Assembly: GCA_018389105.1 (NCBI GenBank)
Contig: JACATO010001002.1
Coordinates: 62,001 to 126,000, forward strand
From: Nautilus pompilius
Lineage: Eukaryota > Mollusca > Cephalopoda > Nautilida > Nautilidae
Reading direction: 5' to 3'
DNA length: 64,000 nt
In this document: positions 50,541 through 63,290 of the stretch, piece by piece
Layout of the letters: every line of letters begins with the position of its first letter
Numbering within the stretch: position 1 is the stretch's first letter
The notes under the pieces: generated by a model
The model's input: only the letters and a program-made list of their open reading frames with translations
Database searches by the model: none
Told to the model about the DNA's origin: nothing
Made by a program: the position numbers and the translations under genes

Positions 50541-52222
50541 ATATCTTCCACCTAAGTCATGGTGAAAGCAAGCAAACAGGTTAAACGAACACATGTGCCA
50601 GAGATCGATTTGGAAGGTTCGATCAGATGCATGCGTATCGCCCCAGTACATTTCTGCATTTTCTTCGTCGTCAACCACCTGTGGCCCGCAGGCAGCCAGA
50701 CCTCGCTCCAAACCCGAATTCTTGATCCCTCGTCTCGCCAGTACCCTAATAAATCAGTATTTTTTATAAAGAAGATAGGCTTCTCTCAAAACCGAGGAAA
50801 CAGAATAACACCGTTGTGCCCTGAAATTAGATTTTGCTTTCGATTTTTTAAATAAGTTTCCTATTTAACTCTATTGATTAAATACAGCTTATCGGTACTT
50901 AGGAGAGACGGTCACGCATGCCTGCACGCCGTCATGTGTTCTTTTATCTCAGTAACTCAACCATCTCCATTTCAGGGCTTATGATGAGTCGTGTTGTCCG
51001 CTAACCAAATGAAAAGTCGATCGGTCTGCGGTTACGTCTAAATCAAGAAAACAATGGAATACTCTTTTTAACGTTATGCCATCTGTTTCAGCCTTGCGTT
51101 GGCATATGTTATCCGAGTAATTTGTTATGGAAAATCCATTAAAAATTCTAAAGGCTTTACAGCAGATTTTATTTGCCGTATAAAGATAAACATTTTCGTA
51201 ATTGATTGAGTTTTTTGTGCTTCTTTTTTGCACCAAGCCCTTTTCATTTTTAAAATTCGCACCGGTGCGTCTATAGATCCCATCTATTTTTCTGCTTCGT
51301 TTTCTCCGAGTCCCTTTATCCAATTCCCAACCATTTCGTACATAAATCACATGTGGACCTAGATAGGAGATTAGGGAGAAGGACTGACGTAACCGAGGAA
51401 AGAGAGAGAAGTAACTTATTCAGCCGAGTAGCGAAAACGATTGCAATCTCTGCTCGGTGCCGACCACGGGAATAACGCGGGGTTTTACAGCTGCATCCGG
51501 CTCTGAAATTCATCTTTTTAATTGGTGGATTGCCGATCTGATCGGGCACCGACCCTCAGGGATCATTCTGACCCGTTCCGCGGTACAGCCATTTCTTTGA
51601 GAATTCTCCGAGCCAATTTTCCTCATCTCCCGGTTTCTCCGCCGCTGACTTTCACCGTTACAAATAAACACAGAATGGAAAAAATTTACCGGCGATGGGC
51701 TCTTTACAGAACGGGGACCTTGGGTGTTTTCCAGTCAACATAGTAGTGACACAAATTAACTGATACTCCGAATGCCTCCTCCCCCCGCCATCCTCAAGGT
51801 GAGCATCGGTGGTACATAGGAAGGCGTTTATCTGCTTTGGATATTTCTCTGTTCGGACTGTACCAGCTGGCTCTGCTTGTTGGGAACGGCTGGCAGGAGA
51901 ACATCATTCTGGACTAATGTAGTTTAACGGTGAGATAGAGCATTCAGGTTGTTCGAATTTCGGTTCTTTTATTGGCGAATTATTACCAAATAAATAAAAT
52001 ATGATAAGCGAAAACACATTATCAACAAACCAGGACAGGTGTTTTAACGATAAATGTCTTTTTAGATTAAATCCTTCACTTGGTTGTGCAGCACCTGCTA
52101 TGACAAATACTATTGCAAATAGCAAAGGTTTGTTTTAATTTAATTAAGAACTTAACCTAAAAAACATTTTGTAATAAATCTGATAAATTGTTTGACAATG
52201 TCTACATTAATCTGCTTCTCTC
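50541..52222. other. non-coding, 3' flank of small ORF
   Basis: Holds the AATAAA at 50748-50753. The remaining frames on both strands are short and unrecognised. Confidence 0.4.
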
Positions 52223-52271
52223 CAGAGAGAGAGAGATATGATGGTGGTGATGATGGTGATGATAATGCCAG

Positions 52272-52362
<91 letters not shown>
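52223..52362. repeat. (GA)n microsatellite with ATG/GTG-rich insert
   Basis: Short GA run, then GATGGTGGTGATGATGGTGATGATAATG, then a long GA run from about 52276 with GAAGAG interruptions. Confidence 0.95.
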
Positions 52363-52363
<1 letters not shown>

Positions 52364-53212
52364 TCTGTGCGTGTTTTAAATTCTACATTTAATTTGGTCA
52401 TTTTACATACAATGTGCTCTATTATTTTAATTAAAGTTGATTCTTTCTGCTAGGACTCAGTATAAATAATTAATACATTAAGTTAAGTTTTAAGTTTTAC
52501 ATTTAAGGAAACTTTATGCACCCGCCCTTTACTCCTTATCTCTTTGCTTTCGCTAACTTTCACTCTAATGACTGAGTAGAAGATACGAATGAAGTGCATC
52601 CTTGTCTCATCTATGCGATGACAATCAGCCTCTCTAATGAGGAACCAACACCCTACCAGCTTCTGCTCGTGTCACGTCTCTGGTTACTGCCGATAAGAAA
52701 AAAACCTCAGAGAGAAGCAAAATAAATATAAATAATTAATTTTTAAACCAACCTTTCAGTATGGAATGGGATAAGGAAGAAGAAGCATACTTGTGACGCT
52801 GGCTGTAGGTGTAGTCTGGCTTCGTTAGTCGGCAATAAACGCTAGTGTTCATTGTGAGATTTATTTTGCATTAAACTCGATTTTCGGTTCCCCGTTTACT
52901 TTCGTTCTATTTGTTGTTTACTCTTTTAAAAAATTCCGCGAAGGTGATGGATGCTCAGTTCCTTGCATAATGTCGATAAAGGAACGCGCAGGTCCAAAGT
53001 TGTAACTACATTGTTACTATGTATTATTTGGCTTCTTTGCTAATATTTAAACCCACATAGGGATAATTGAATATTTTCGTATGCATGGCTTGAAGATTAC
53101 ACTCCACAGACTTGATCTTGTACAGTGCATCAAAAAAGATTTTCATTCACCTTCAAGTGATGAGACAGATCTGTGTCCAAGCCTGTGAAGTGCATCAATT
53201 AATGGTTTTCAT
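52363..53212. other. non-coding, nothing recognised
   Basis: AT-rich sequence without a plausible open frame or repeat. Confidence 0.45.
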
Positions 53213-53411
53213 TATGCAGAATACAGTAGAGATTTGTGTATTTGTTCCAGATATTTCCATTCTCGTATCCTAATTATGCATCGAATATTTTCTGTCTAAA
53301 ACTGCTGCCAAATACACACTATACCAGATTTTCAGATTTGCTTAAATTTAAACGATTGTAAACAAGCATATTTCTTGTGTACTCTGATTCAATAAAGATC
53401 TGCATAATGCA
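53213..53411. promoter_or_regulatory. cluster of octamer-like (POU) motifs
   Basis: CATTATGCAG (about 53211), TAATTATGCAT (about 53270) and the palindrome TGCATAATGCA (53401-53411) fall within 200 bp. They resemble POU-homeodomain half-sites (ATGCA/TAAT). Such words are easy to find in AT-rich DNA, so this is a suggestion only. Confidence 0.25.
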
Positions 53412-56400
53412 AGAACTCTGAAAGAAGTGATTTCCGCGTGATTTATTCATTGTCAATATATATGAAAATTAAGGAACATATTGGGAATTTGAGAGCAAGT
53501 AGCACCTTTAGAGAATAAAGAACCTTCAGGCAGTACGACATTCCACTTACCAAAATCCAGTCTCCGGCATCATTATGGCGTTACGTCTGGAAATGGTCGT
53601 CCAAAAAACGACGTGCGAAATTAGGGAAAATAGATTTTTAAAACAGTGACGGAAGATAAAAGAAAAGCTGGTATACACGATGCCAAAAGGCGGCCTTACG
53701 ATGAGGAATCGATCGTTAGTACGCCAACAATAAGTAACAGATTGCATGAGGACGAGTTAAATGAACGAGATGCCGGAAGGCAGCCATTCTTCGCTAAGAC
53801 GAATAGAAGGGAAGCTTGAAAAGGGGGCAGGAAAGAGTCAAATTTTATGCTATTAAATTTTAAGTAGCGATAAAAATTTAACAAAAAAGAATCTTCTCTA
53901 TACATCGGATGGTATAATTTGGGTGCCTGAGGGAATTCTGGAGAAGAGCCTCGTGAGAATTGTGCAGGGCCCATGTTTAATGGCGGTGAGCATAGTGTTC
54001 TGCTTTAGAGTTTTTACGACCTCACGAAAAGTTCTTCAGCTGGTTATGGTAAAGACAATCGTGGACAGGTGCGCACGTATACTGGAAAGAAAACTATTTA
54101 AACCAGCAAGAAAACTGCTGGCGTAAAACTGTCTTTGAGCTGAACATTACGAGTTGTCAACAGGGACGAAGGGTGAATGCGATAGAATGGTCTGCCGGTT
54201 CTAGATCTAAGCCAAAAGTGAACCAAAAATAGTTCGTCAGCGAGTCAGATAAAGGACCTCCGTTGTCAAATCTCGGATAAATATTAGAGACTAGTTTCCA
54301 GAACTTTTGAAAGTTACTAATTACGGCTGAGGGCGGGTCACTAAACATTTTCACGCATTATTTAAACTGGTAGATTACTTGTTTGGCAGCAACGTTCTGT
54401 AATTAAGGTGTGAAAGGGAAATATCTACACACGTTTTTACCTGCTCTGTTTATTATGCAGGAAAGCGTCAGGTGACATTCGTTTTAAAGGCATGCCAAAG
54501 ACTAGTTTACTTTGCGGTGATTAATGACGTTTGATTCGTTGTATAAACGCCATACATTCTGGCCCCTCGTGAGACATTAGCGTACAACCAAATCTCATTC
54601 AGCACTTTGCAGATCTACGAGACGCGAAAACATTTCTTTTCTATGCGAATTGTAGCTTTACTTATATATGCTTATAAAGTATCAGCAATTTCATTGAAGT
54701 GAAATTCCTCCCTCAAGTTTACTGGCATGGATAAGTCATTATTTTCTTTTATCTGGTATGGAATATTAAATAAGGTTTTTCAATAACCGGTTTTAACGTT
54801 CCTTTAAGATAGGCGAAATGGTAACAGCGGTAAGGTATTCGAAACAATCCTCGTTTGAAATAATAATAATAATAATAATAAGCTGTGGCTATCTTCAAAC
54901 TTGCACCGATTCTTGTCTAAAAGAATATTAAGAAAACTAGTTAATAAATTCTATAGGCACACGCGTTACCATTCTCAAGCCATCGGGGATAGCAAGACAG
55001 TGTTTGAATACCTGGTCCAGTGATTTAAGAACGAGGTTTCAATTACGACTTAGTTTCCGTACTGAGATTTGAAATTTTTCGAAATCTACAAAGTTAAGAC
55101 AGGTTTCCTCCAGCCACCACTCCTAACGGAATAACATCTAACGTAAACCGGTCTCGTGTAGCTTCGAAAACGGTTAGCATCTGTTTACTTCGAAAAGCGA
55201 GCAGATCAGAGTTCCGCGAGGTCTTGCAGACTTTAATTGACAGCTGTTGTTGTTGTTGTTTTTCAGTGAAAGCTTTTAATTTAAAAAGTGATACTGGTGT
55301 CGCACGAGGAAAGTTTAGCTAACGGTCTGCGATGCTCAGAACCCGCGATACAGATTACCAGACTGCCGCGAGTTTTCCACACGTTAATCACTGCTTGGTG
55401 CCACTCGCTCATAGTTGACGAACATCTAACCGTGCCGGCGAGTTTCTAAACATGATGACTATTTACGCATGTACCGATGTTCTTTAAATCACGTGCGGTC
55501 TCTCGTTGCTCGGCGGAGAAGTGACTCTCCAAGTAGACTGCACGATGCGGGCGCCAAAGATATACCGACCTGTGTAAATAACGTACAAATACGCCATCAT
55601 TTAGTAAAATCGTCTCCGCTGACTTAATACTTTATATTCAGTATTATACGAGATTTCTTGTTAAAATTAATAGAAGAAGAGCCAAAAGAATCAAGATCGT
55701 ACGTTCGGTGCCAGTACGCTGAGGGAAAAATATTTCATCAGGGACACGTCATCCATCTAAATCTGTTTAACGGATGGATCCCATAGAGACTACATACAGT
55801 ACAAATGATTTCAGTATTTAAAAAACGCGTGATGCCGCGAAGGACAGACACCGAAAGGAACCAGCTTATTGAGATGCTGGCTTATCTGTGTAATGTCCGT
55901 CAAGCCTCGCTGTACCATCCGAGTCCACCAGTCCGAACAGCGAGAACCGTCGCGGCCAGACCACGAGTAGTTTCCCTACAGTAAGCGCCAGACTGAAAGA
56001 CCCATCTGCTGAAACATCTTCGCAATCGTCGGTTTTGGTCTGCAAAAACCACTGCCGGGGTTTTTTTTTACTGATGCCGGAGAAACAGAGGAATCAATGA
56101 AACCAAATTTACAGCGACGTCTTGCAGGACGAGGCATTCGTTCCTTACTGAGGACAGATCCGACAGTAGATATGAATTTTTGGGGTGTAGGACGTCTGGG
56201 TCATCGAGAATTGCGGTTTCAAAGTTTACCTTAATTCTCTCCAAAGAACGCTCAGGTGTTCAGTGCCTGTCGGCAGCGAGGTGTTTGGTCAAAACTACGT
56301 CCAAGAAAGGACTCTGATTCCACGACGCTCAGATTAGTCTATGGCAGCGAACAGCAACGTAAAAGCTAAGAATTACATCTTTGGAGTATCTCCACCTGAT

Positions 56401-56559
56401 AAAGAACCAGGAAGAACTATACGCTGATACAACATCGATGATGAGCTGTTCTTTTTACTGTTATTGTTTGATACCTGTCATTGTATGGTTATGTATGTAT
56501 CACTAGAAATATGTCAACGATGTATCTGTCGACATCACATAAACCTCGTTTAACAGTAG
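53412..56559. other. non-coding; short AAT microsatellite
   Basis: (AAT)n at about 54860-54881. The rest shows no supported gene. Around 55850-56340 the DNA is GC-richer but has stops in all frames. Confidence 0.4.
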
Positions 56560-56797
56560 GTGCGAGTAACCATTATGTGAATCCAATCTCTATCACCAAA
56601 TGCCAGTAAATAACTGTAAAATGTACAAATTTTAACATCAGATGCGACCGAATAACATACAATATCGCATGACGTTCATCCTTATCAGTAACTGTAAGTA
56701 ACCAGCATGAAGTGACTATTTATTTATCAGTAAAATTACAGTAAATATTTCATCATGTCGGTGTCAGTTTTTATCCGTAAATATTAGTAACTCATCT
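56560..56797 (-). repeat. degenerate tandem repeat, related to 63126-63290
   Basis: Repeated words such as CAGTAA, AGTAAC, ATGCCAGTAAAT and ATGTACAAATTTTA recur at roughly 40-45-bp intervals. Read on the minus strand they match the GGCATTTA...GTACATTTACT units at 63.1 kb. Units are too diverged to count exactly. Confidence 0.5.
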
Positions 56798-56836
56798 AAA
56801 GGTAAATATGATTTACCTTTAGGCTGCCAGTGGCAG
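56798..56836. other. two adjacent perfect hairpins
   Basis: AAAGGTAAAT/ATTTACCTTT (56798-56807, 56811-56820; 3-nt loop ATG) is followed three bases later by CTGCCA-G-TGGCAG (56824-56836). They close the degenerate repeat region. Confidence 0.6.
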
Positions 56837-56915
56837 GAGATTTTGTCTGGTGATAGATAATCCCTGGTGAGGAAATATTTGCTTGTTGGTTATTAGCATA
56901 GACAGTACTGAGATA

Positions 56916-56917
<2 letters not shown>

Positions 56918-56977
<60 letters not shown>

Positions 56978-56989
56978 TATTATTATTAT

Positions 56990-57053
<64 letters not shown>
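56918..57053. repeat. compound (ATT)n(AGT)n microsatellite
   Basis: ATT triplets to about 56990, then an abrupt switch to about 21 AGT triplets. A single T-to-G change spread through part of the array would explain it. Confidence 0.97.
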
Positions 57054-57054
<1 letters not shown>

Positions 57055-60000
57055 TTTCCTTACAAATATAATGAACATCTTTGAAAAAATTCCATTCAGT
57101 GATAATTTACTTGCTTTTAATAAAGAAAACATTCACTGAGCGTATTTGAAAGAGACACCTACCTGAAACAGGTGTGAGACCTAGCGGAGGAAATGCTTGA
57201 ACAATCGGTGTAGTTAGTTTTTTCCAAAGGAGTCGCTCGTACGTGCAGAAGCTACGGCAATAATGCGTGCAATAGGAACTGACGTACATAGCCGTGTGTA
57301 AGAAAGAACGATAGTGAAACAGGTGGTCGCACTGAACGAGAACCTCTGGTTTTAGAAGAAGGGATAGACGTCGATGGGTCCTGATCACAAACGGGTCCGG
57401 TTGGCGCCTCAGAGACAAATCGACTCCTGCAGCACAGAAAGAAGCTTAAATCCGTTGGACAAGAGTTTATAATTTAGTATCGCGAACAGGAGATCGTAAA
57501 AACGGCGTGCCCAATAGTCTGTATTCGAATGTAGGCCTTGAGGACCAGAAAGGATCTCAAAGAACGGTACTTCATGTTATTGAAATGCCCGTTTTATGTA
57601 AATTTATCATTTTAAACTTCGCTTTATCCTTCAGGATTGATAGATACTGGAAAACATTGTCTTTTAACCTATCAATAACACGACATCGGCTATAATATGT
57701 TTGGTGAATTAAATACTATATAAAGATGATAAACCGATTTTTGTGTAAGTTATTAAAGATAAAGTATGGACGGCCTCACCAATGATAACAGTCGTAGTTC
57801 CTCGTTATGCCGTATGCGACCGGCTCAGCGCGCCCGACTTCACAGAAGTGAACAGATTCTAAGTTAACCTAACCATTGGGAACTTCCACAGCAGTGGTTT
57901 TTCTTTCAAAAAATTAAAGTATCTAAAATGCCCACTCTTGTTGTTATTCACAACTTCGCTCATAGCTCAGCAGATTCCATATGCAAAAAGGTAAAAAAAA
58001 ATAATCAACCTCTTGGATAGTTTTGCCGATCTCAGGACGTGAGGAATCCCAGATCGCGAAGTGGTATGCGAGTGAGCGACTAGAAATATTGGTTGTGGTG
58101 TACCGAGTGGACCGCTGCGGTGGAGGGGAGATACTTTACCTAGTTTCTGCTTCAGTCCAAACCTATGGTCAGAAAGTTACAAGAAGATAAGCTAATTGAT
58201 AGAAACTCTTCTTTTCTTTCCTATTTGTTTTTTTTTTTTAATTTGATGTTGGAATTGTTCTTCGCGTGTTGCTTTGTACAGTCTGCGATTTGAGGAAATA
58301 ACCCAGAGCGCCGGCACTGATTTTATGCAATTGGTGAAAGCCAAAATAAGTGGACGTACTCTTGTTTGCTCCAATAACAAAATCACTGTCCCTTCCTCCG
58401 GCTCCTCTCTCCCATCTCCCATTTTTCTTTTCTGCCAGCTCGGGTCTCCTGGAAGATATAAAAATGGCGCTCAATAATGGCTTCCCTGCATCAACTTTTA
58501 CACGGTTAATGAAATGTTCTCAAAATTATGGATTCGAGGCGCATAGAAAGGTTTGCCGGTGTTAATTGACAGCAAAAAGGAGTCCGCTGGGAGCGCATTG
58601 TCATTTAGGAGCCCGGGAGACGAAGCAACAGAGAAATCTATAAATATACCAGTCATTGCCAGTGAAGCGGCGCTGCCAGCTCCTATAGAAACAAACTGAT
58701 GAAGGGTGATGTCAAAATAACAAGGCAGTCAATCAAGGCTGGACCACAAACACTGGATGGATTCCAGAACACAGTCGTGACGTGACCTAGTCTCTCATCT
58801 TTAAGACAGAGCGGACCCTTTATTCGCGTAAAGCTTCTGGTTGCAACTTTGTATTTATCTGAGACCGCTATTAGAGAAGCGGCTTTTAGTCGCTGTAATA
58901 AAATGATAGCCTTAAACGAATTCCTTGTTTGGACTTTTAAAGAAAAAAATTGCAGACTTTCTCGTCTTTCGGTCAAAATGTCGTTGGGGGACTTTCTTCG
59001 CGAAGAATTACCATTAATACAAATAAAACCAGTCTCTTACTTATTATTTTGTTGTGCGGCCCGAACAAAATCAGGAGAGACCGCGTGGGTCACCATTCGG
59101 TGCCTTTATCCGGCCGCATCCGCCTCTATCTCTCTTATATCTTGAGACTGGAGTATAAGGGAGAAGTGATAGGGGGGCCTTAATATTAGGAGTCCGTGCT
59201 CGGATGATTGTTTGGGCGCCATCTTCGTCGTAAATTCCGAATGGAACTAATCAGTTTTTGGTAAGCCGAATTCGTCGGTACTAAGTCAGGATTTTCTCAA
59301 ACATTTTCAGCCTATGTCCGCGCGCCCCTCCCCCACGTTTTTGAACGCCTTGATCACCGTGCCCCACTGGAAAGAAGTGAGACGAGGCTCGGCGAACGTA
59401 TCTACCTTACGTGTATGTGCCGGGGTCGATTCAAAGTTCAGACTCACAGTAGATTATAAGAAACCAGCCAAAGAACGGAACAGGTTGGAAAGAAAAAAAA
59501 AAAACGCAATTTACAGTTCCATCCCCTGACACTGACAAATTTGTGCGGTGCCCAGACTTGTGCCGTGACCCACCAAGGAACCCACGTGGCTTCACTTTGA
59601 ACAGCAGTGGACTAAGCGGTAATGTTATGGAATACGCAGCCTTCAATCGCGGGAGAAACGTCGAGAATATGTTTTTTTTAATGCGGACACCTGAACGTTT
59701 TCGGGCCGATCACCTTCGCTTTCACAGCTGGCCGATTTCGCCGGGTTTGGCTTCGGACCAAAAGGGACGTGTCAGAAGTGCCAGTTGGAAACTCTCCTGG
59801 TTCTCGGGCAGCTCGCCTTTGTCAGCAGAATTTATTTCGCCCGACCGACCGACGCAGGCCTCGCTCGTCCTCTTCCGAGTCCAGTCGAGCGAATTCCACG
59901 CCAACAAGACTATCGCACTCCGCGATTTCTTGGCGCACCACGGAGACATTAACGCCTGACGCTTTCCGGTCCAGTCTCTCGGCCATCCGATATTTCACGG

Positions 60001-61798
60001 ACAAGTCTCAGCAATCGTGGAGAATGAAGAAAAGCGTCAGCAGGGCGACAGAAAAATACCCTAACGGAAAACGTTCTTTACTTCGACAATTGTGATTTTT
60101 CAAAAAAAAATATTATTATTAAATTTTTTTTTAAGTTGTTTACTTATGGTGACCCTGGGAGCTGCTAATTTTCTATCCGGTGATCTACTGAAGTTAAATA
60201 ATGATAGCAGTTTAGCAAATTTGGGGTCTTTACTCAGATCAACAACGATAACTGTCGAAACTATGACTAAATTAGATTGAATAAATTCTGAGAAACTTCG
60301 ATGAATGTTTAAACCTATTTCCCAGCGATGCCAATACTCCGTCTGGTTTCTAATACTTAGCGTCGAAATCGGTCTGTTTGCTAATTCAATCAGATTCCGC
60401 TTGGTGGCGCTCGCGTCGGTTTTTTCCGGTTCCGTTTGTTATTGCAAGATAGCAGAATCACTTGAACGCCGACAAACGGGACTGTTAAGAGATTATCACC
60501 CTCGACTTTGACGACGCATGAGCTTCATCTCAGATTATTTTTTTATTTTTTATCTACCTTTTTAAATAGATATTTTAGAGAGAAAAAAAAACAAGAAACG
60601 AATCAAATTAATGGCATCAAGCGTGTGCACGCGTCCTCCATGTCTCTAATTTAGGGTCTGAAATCCAAAGGATAATATTGAAATTAAAAAAAATAAAACT
60701 ATTTGACCTTCGAGTTAAAAAGCAAGATTTTTATGGTTAGATATTGTTTCAGGAAGAAGAAAACCCACACACATATCTACCTTAAGTATTTTATGGACCA
60801 TCAGATCAAATATTTAATATCTGTCTGTGCATTCATTAAAAATTTAAATAAGATCCGAATGGTCACTGGACAGAAATAGACAGTTTTTCCAATTTTAATG
60901 TACACACCCTTCCACCAAAAATAATCTGCTTTCGTTGGTTTTATAAACGTTAAGAGATAAAATCCACCAACCCGCTAAGGCTAATAATGTTGCTAAAAGT
61001 AAATGTACCAAATTTTCTTTTATTATATAATAAAATATCGCAGGAGTTTGTCTTCTTTAATGAAGTTTTCTTACAAGCCCCTGACTAGAAGCCCTTGCAA
61101 AGAAGCACAGGTGCTGTACTATTTAAAATACTCACTCTCTTAATTTTTATATTCAAATTAAAAAAAAACAAATCAAGTTAGTATAAAGAGTTAAAATCCG
61201 CATGTTATTTAATAAAATTTAAACCCACCCTTGTTTAATGTTTGTTGCATGCAGGGTAAGATCAAAATGGATATTCTTCATCTTTATTGACTGACGTAGG
61301 AAAAATCGAAATACCAACTTTGCATGGTTTTTAAATAACAGTGAACATGACAAGTGTTAAAAGTCATGTAAATACCATGTAGGGATAAACTTTTGGGTCT
61401 TTTTTTACACTGTAGACAGGATAAGTTTTCATCCATGGTTGTAGATGATTTACTTACAAAAGTAACAAACGATTGTCAACGAGTCTTAAGATTCAGGTGC
61501 AGTTTGTTAGTATTTTAAAAGTTGGGAAGTGACTAAGAAAGTTTGTGACAACTGCGTTAATGGCGGTCACCGGGTCGATTTTTATAAAGTTAAACAATTT
61601 CTGAGCAACGTGGGAATTATTTACAATAAACATTTTGTGTATTGACCGCAAAAAAGTCTTCACATACGAGAATAATTTTACTGGAGAATTTTAAATAAGT
61701 ATCTGGAAAGGAATAAACAATGGAGATTTGGATGCGTGACTTGCGAACTAATTATCTTTAATCTAGTTTAGGAGCATTCCGAGCAGTAATCCGGCTGC
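57054..61798. other. non-coding; GC-richer stretch at 58.4-59.9 kb
   Basis: The 58430-59960 part is less AT-rich, has few simple repeats and looks like conserved regulatory DNA: a TATAAAAA word at 58457-58464 and a YY1-like GCCATCTTC at 59218-59226. The long frame at 59543-59959 (plus) overlaps equally long frames in other phases and has no recognisable domain. No gene is supported. Confidence 0.35.
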
Positions 61799-61819
61799 CG
61801 CGCACGCGCACGCGTGCGC
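61799..61819. promoter_or_regulatory. NRF1 consensus site and 14-bp CG palindrome
   Basis: CGCGCACGCGCA (61799-61810) fits the NRF1 consensus YGCGCAYGCGCR exactly and overlaps the perfect palindrome GCGCACGCGTGCGC (61806-61819). NRF1 sites mark many CpG-type animal promoters. An ETS-like CTTCCT follows at 61819-61824. The site lies 58 bp upstream of a well-placed ATG. Confidence 0.5.
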
Positions 61820-61876
61820 TTCCTCCTGGTAAAAGTGAAAACTGACCGAGACATCTGACATCTTTGTTTGTTCAGA

Positions 61877-61908
61877 ATGGGCGACACCCGAAGGAAACAA
61901 ATCTGGAG
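61877..61908 (+). CDS. candidate first coding exon (10 codons plus 2 nt)
   Basis: ATG with A at -3 and G at +4 opens MGDTRRKQIW, followed by AG|GTATAC, a reasonable 5' splice site (61909-61914). Promoter-type motifs lie just upstream. The rest of the gene would be beyond an intron, and I found no matching exon before 64000. If unspliced, the frame stops at a TAG at about 61980. The product cannot be identified from ten residues. Confidence 0.3.
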
Positions 61909-63125
61909 GTATACCATAGTTAAATATTGTCGTTTTTTTCCTCTCTCTCTTTTTTTTTTTTTTTTACAAGAATTACACGTTAGGAAAGAAACAAACAAAA
62001 AAAAAATGCTTCCAGACTTTCGGCGCCATGGATTTTTATATTTTTGAAAACAAAAACAAGCGGGAAAGGGTTAACCCTATGAAATCTGAACCACCCACTG
62101 GCTTTACTTTGTCGGCGTTTTATGCTTACATAGGCCACATTTTCTTACGTTTTTTTTTTTTTTTGTTGTTGCACCCTACATACCGTAACAACGTGTATTT
62201 TGGAAAGAAAAAAAACCTTTTTTTTCGTCTTTGGGAAAACGCTCGATATTTCTGGTTTTCTGTTTGTTAATTAGAGTTTTGTTTTTTTTATCTGTATATT
62301 TTTTGTTTACTCTTCTGATGTTGTTTAGAATTAAATGGCTCTACTTTACGACCACCATTAGTCTAATAGAAAAAAAATATGGGAGAAAAATACTTGCATC
62401 TAAGCAGACATACATTCTTTGTAAAAAGTAGAGTTAAGTCTTCCAACCATTTTGTTTAAACCTTCGAGGTCCGCATAATTGGAAATAAATTGATATCTGA
62501 AGAAAATAATTGGGAGTATCTATTTTCTTTTCAAATTAATCTGATCGGAAATGATCCATTTAAATCCAAAAAAACTTTTCTGTATCATTAAAATCTATTA
62601 TCTGGTGTATCTTCAACAGAGTTTACAATGATTTAAAACTTTTAAAAACACGCACCTGTTCTTCTTTATGAACTCACGATTGCTTTTAAATGTTATCAAT
62701 TTTTAAAAAATATATTGTTGACTCTGATAATTTTTATTTATACATTATTTAAGTGAATTAAATTTTTTATTTGTAATTTTCTCTCTATGCTCTAAACTTT
62801 TAGTGTAAGGTTTAACACAATGTAAAAGATACTTAAAATTATACTAATTATTAGAACATATATAACGTTTTATTGATTTTATAACTTAATTGCTTTAATA
62901 AATTTTGATTCTTTTATTCTGATGCTGTTTTTTATTATGCATGTGTAATGAGTATCCTATAAATTCCAATCAATTTTCTAAAAGAAACAAATATCTCTAT
63001 TTTTCTATTTATTTTGTAAAATCGTAGTTGTTTTCGCAAAAAACCCTTTTATTTAATTTAGCAAAATAATTCTTTTTCTTTAATAATCAAAACTGGACAG
63101 AATTTCAAATTGTGACATATAAAAC
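61909..63125. other. possible intron, nothing recognised
   Basis: Very AT-rich with several long T and A runs. The open frames at 62028-62270 and 62231-62431 are poly-Phe/Leu artefacts of T runs. Confidence 0.4.
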
Positions 63126-63290
63126 GACATTCACCGGTAATCACCAATAAATGTACTTTATCTTACTGGCAGTTACCGATAGATGTATTGTATATGGCAT
63201 TTATTAGTAATTACTGTTAAATCCAATTTATATGGCATTTAATGGAAATTAATGATAATTGTACATTTACTGGCATTCACGGATTATAAA
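63126..63290 (+). repeat. degenerate ~38-bp tandem repeat
   Basis: Units begin GGCA at 63168, 63196, 63234 and 63272 (spacing 28, 38, 38) and contain forms of TTTA..GTAATTA..G.TAAATGTA. A further, more diverged unit precedes them from 63126. Related in inverse orientation to 56560-56797. Confidence 0.6.

Noticed and set aside
59543..59959. 138-codon plus-strand gene
   Set aside because: Three overlapping frames are equally long in this GC-richer segment, with no domain or splice evidence.
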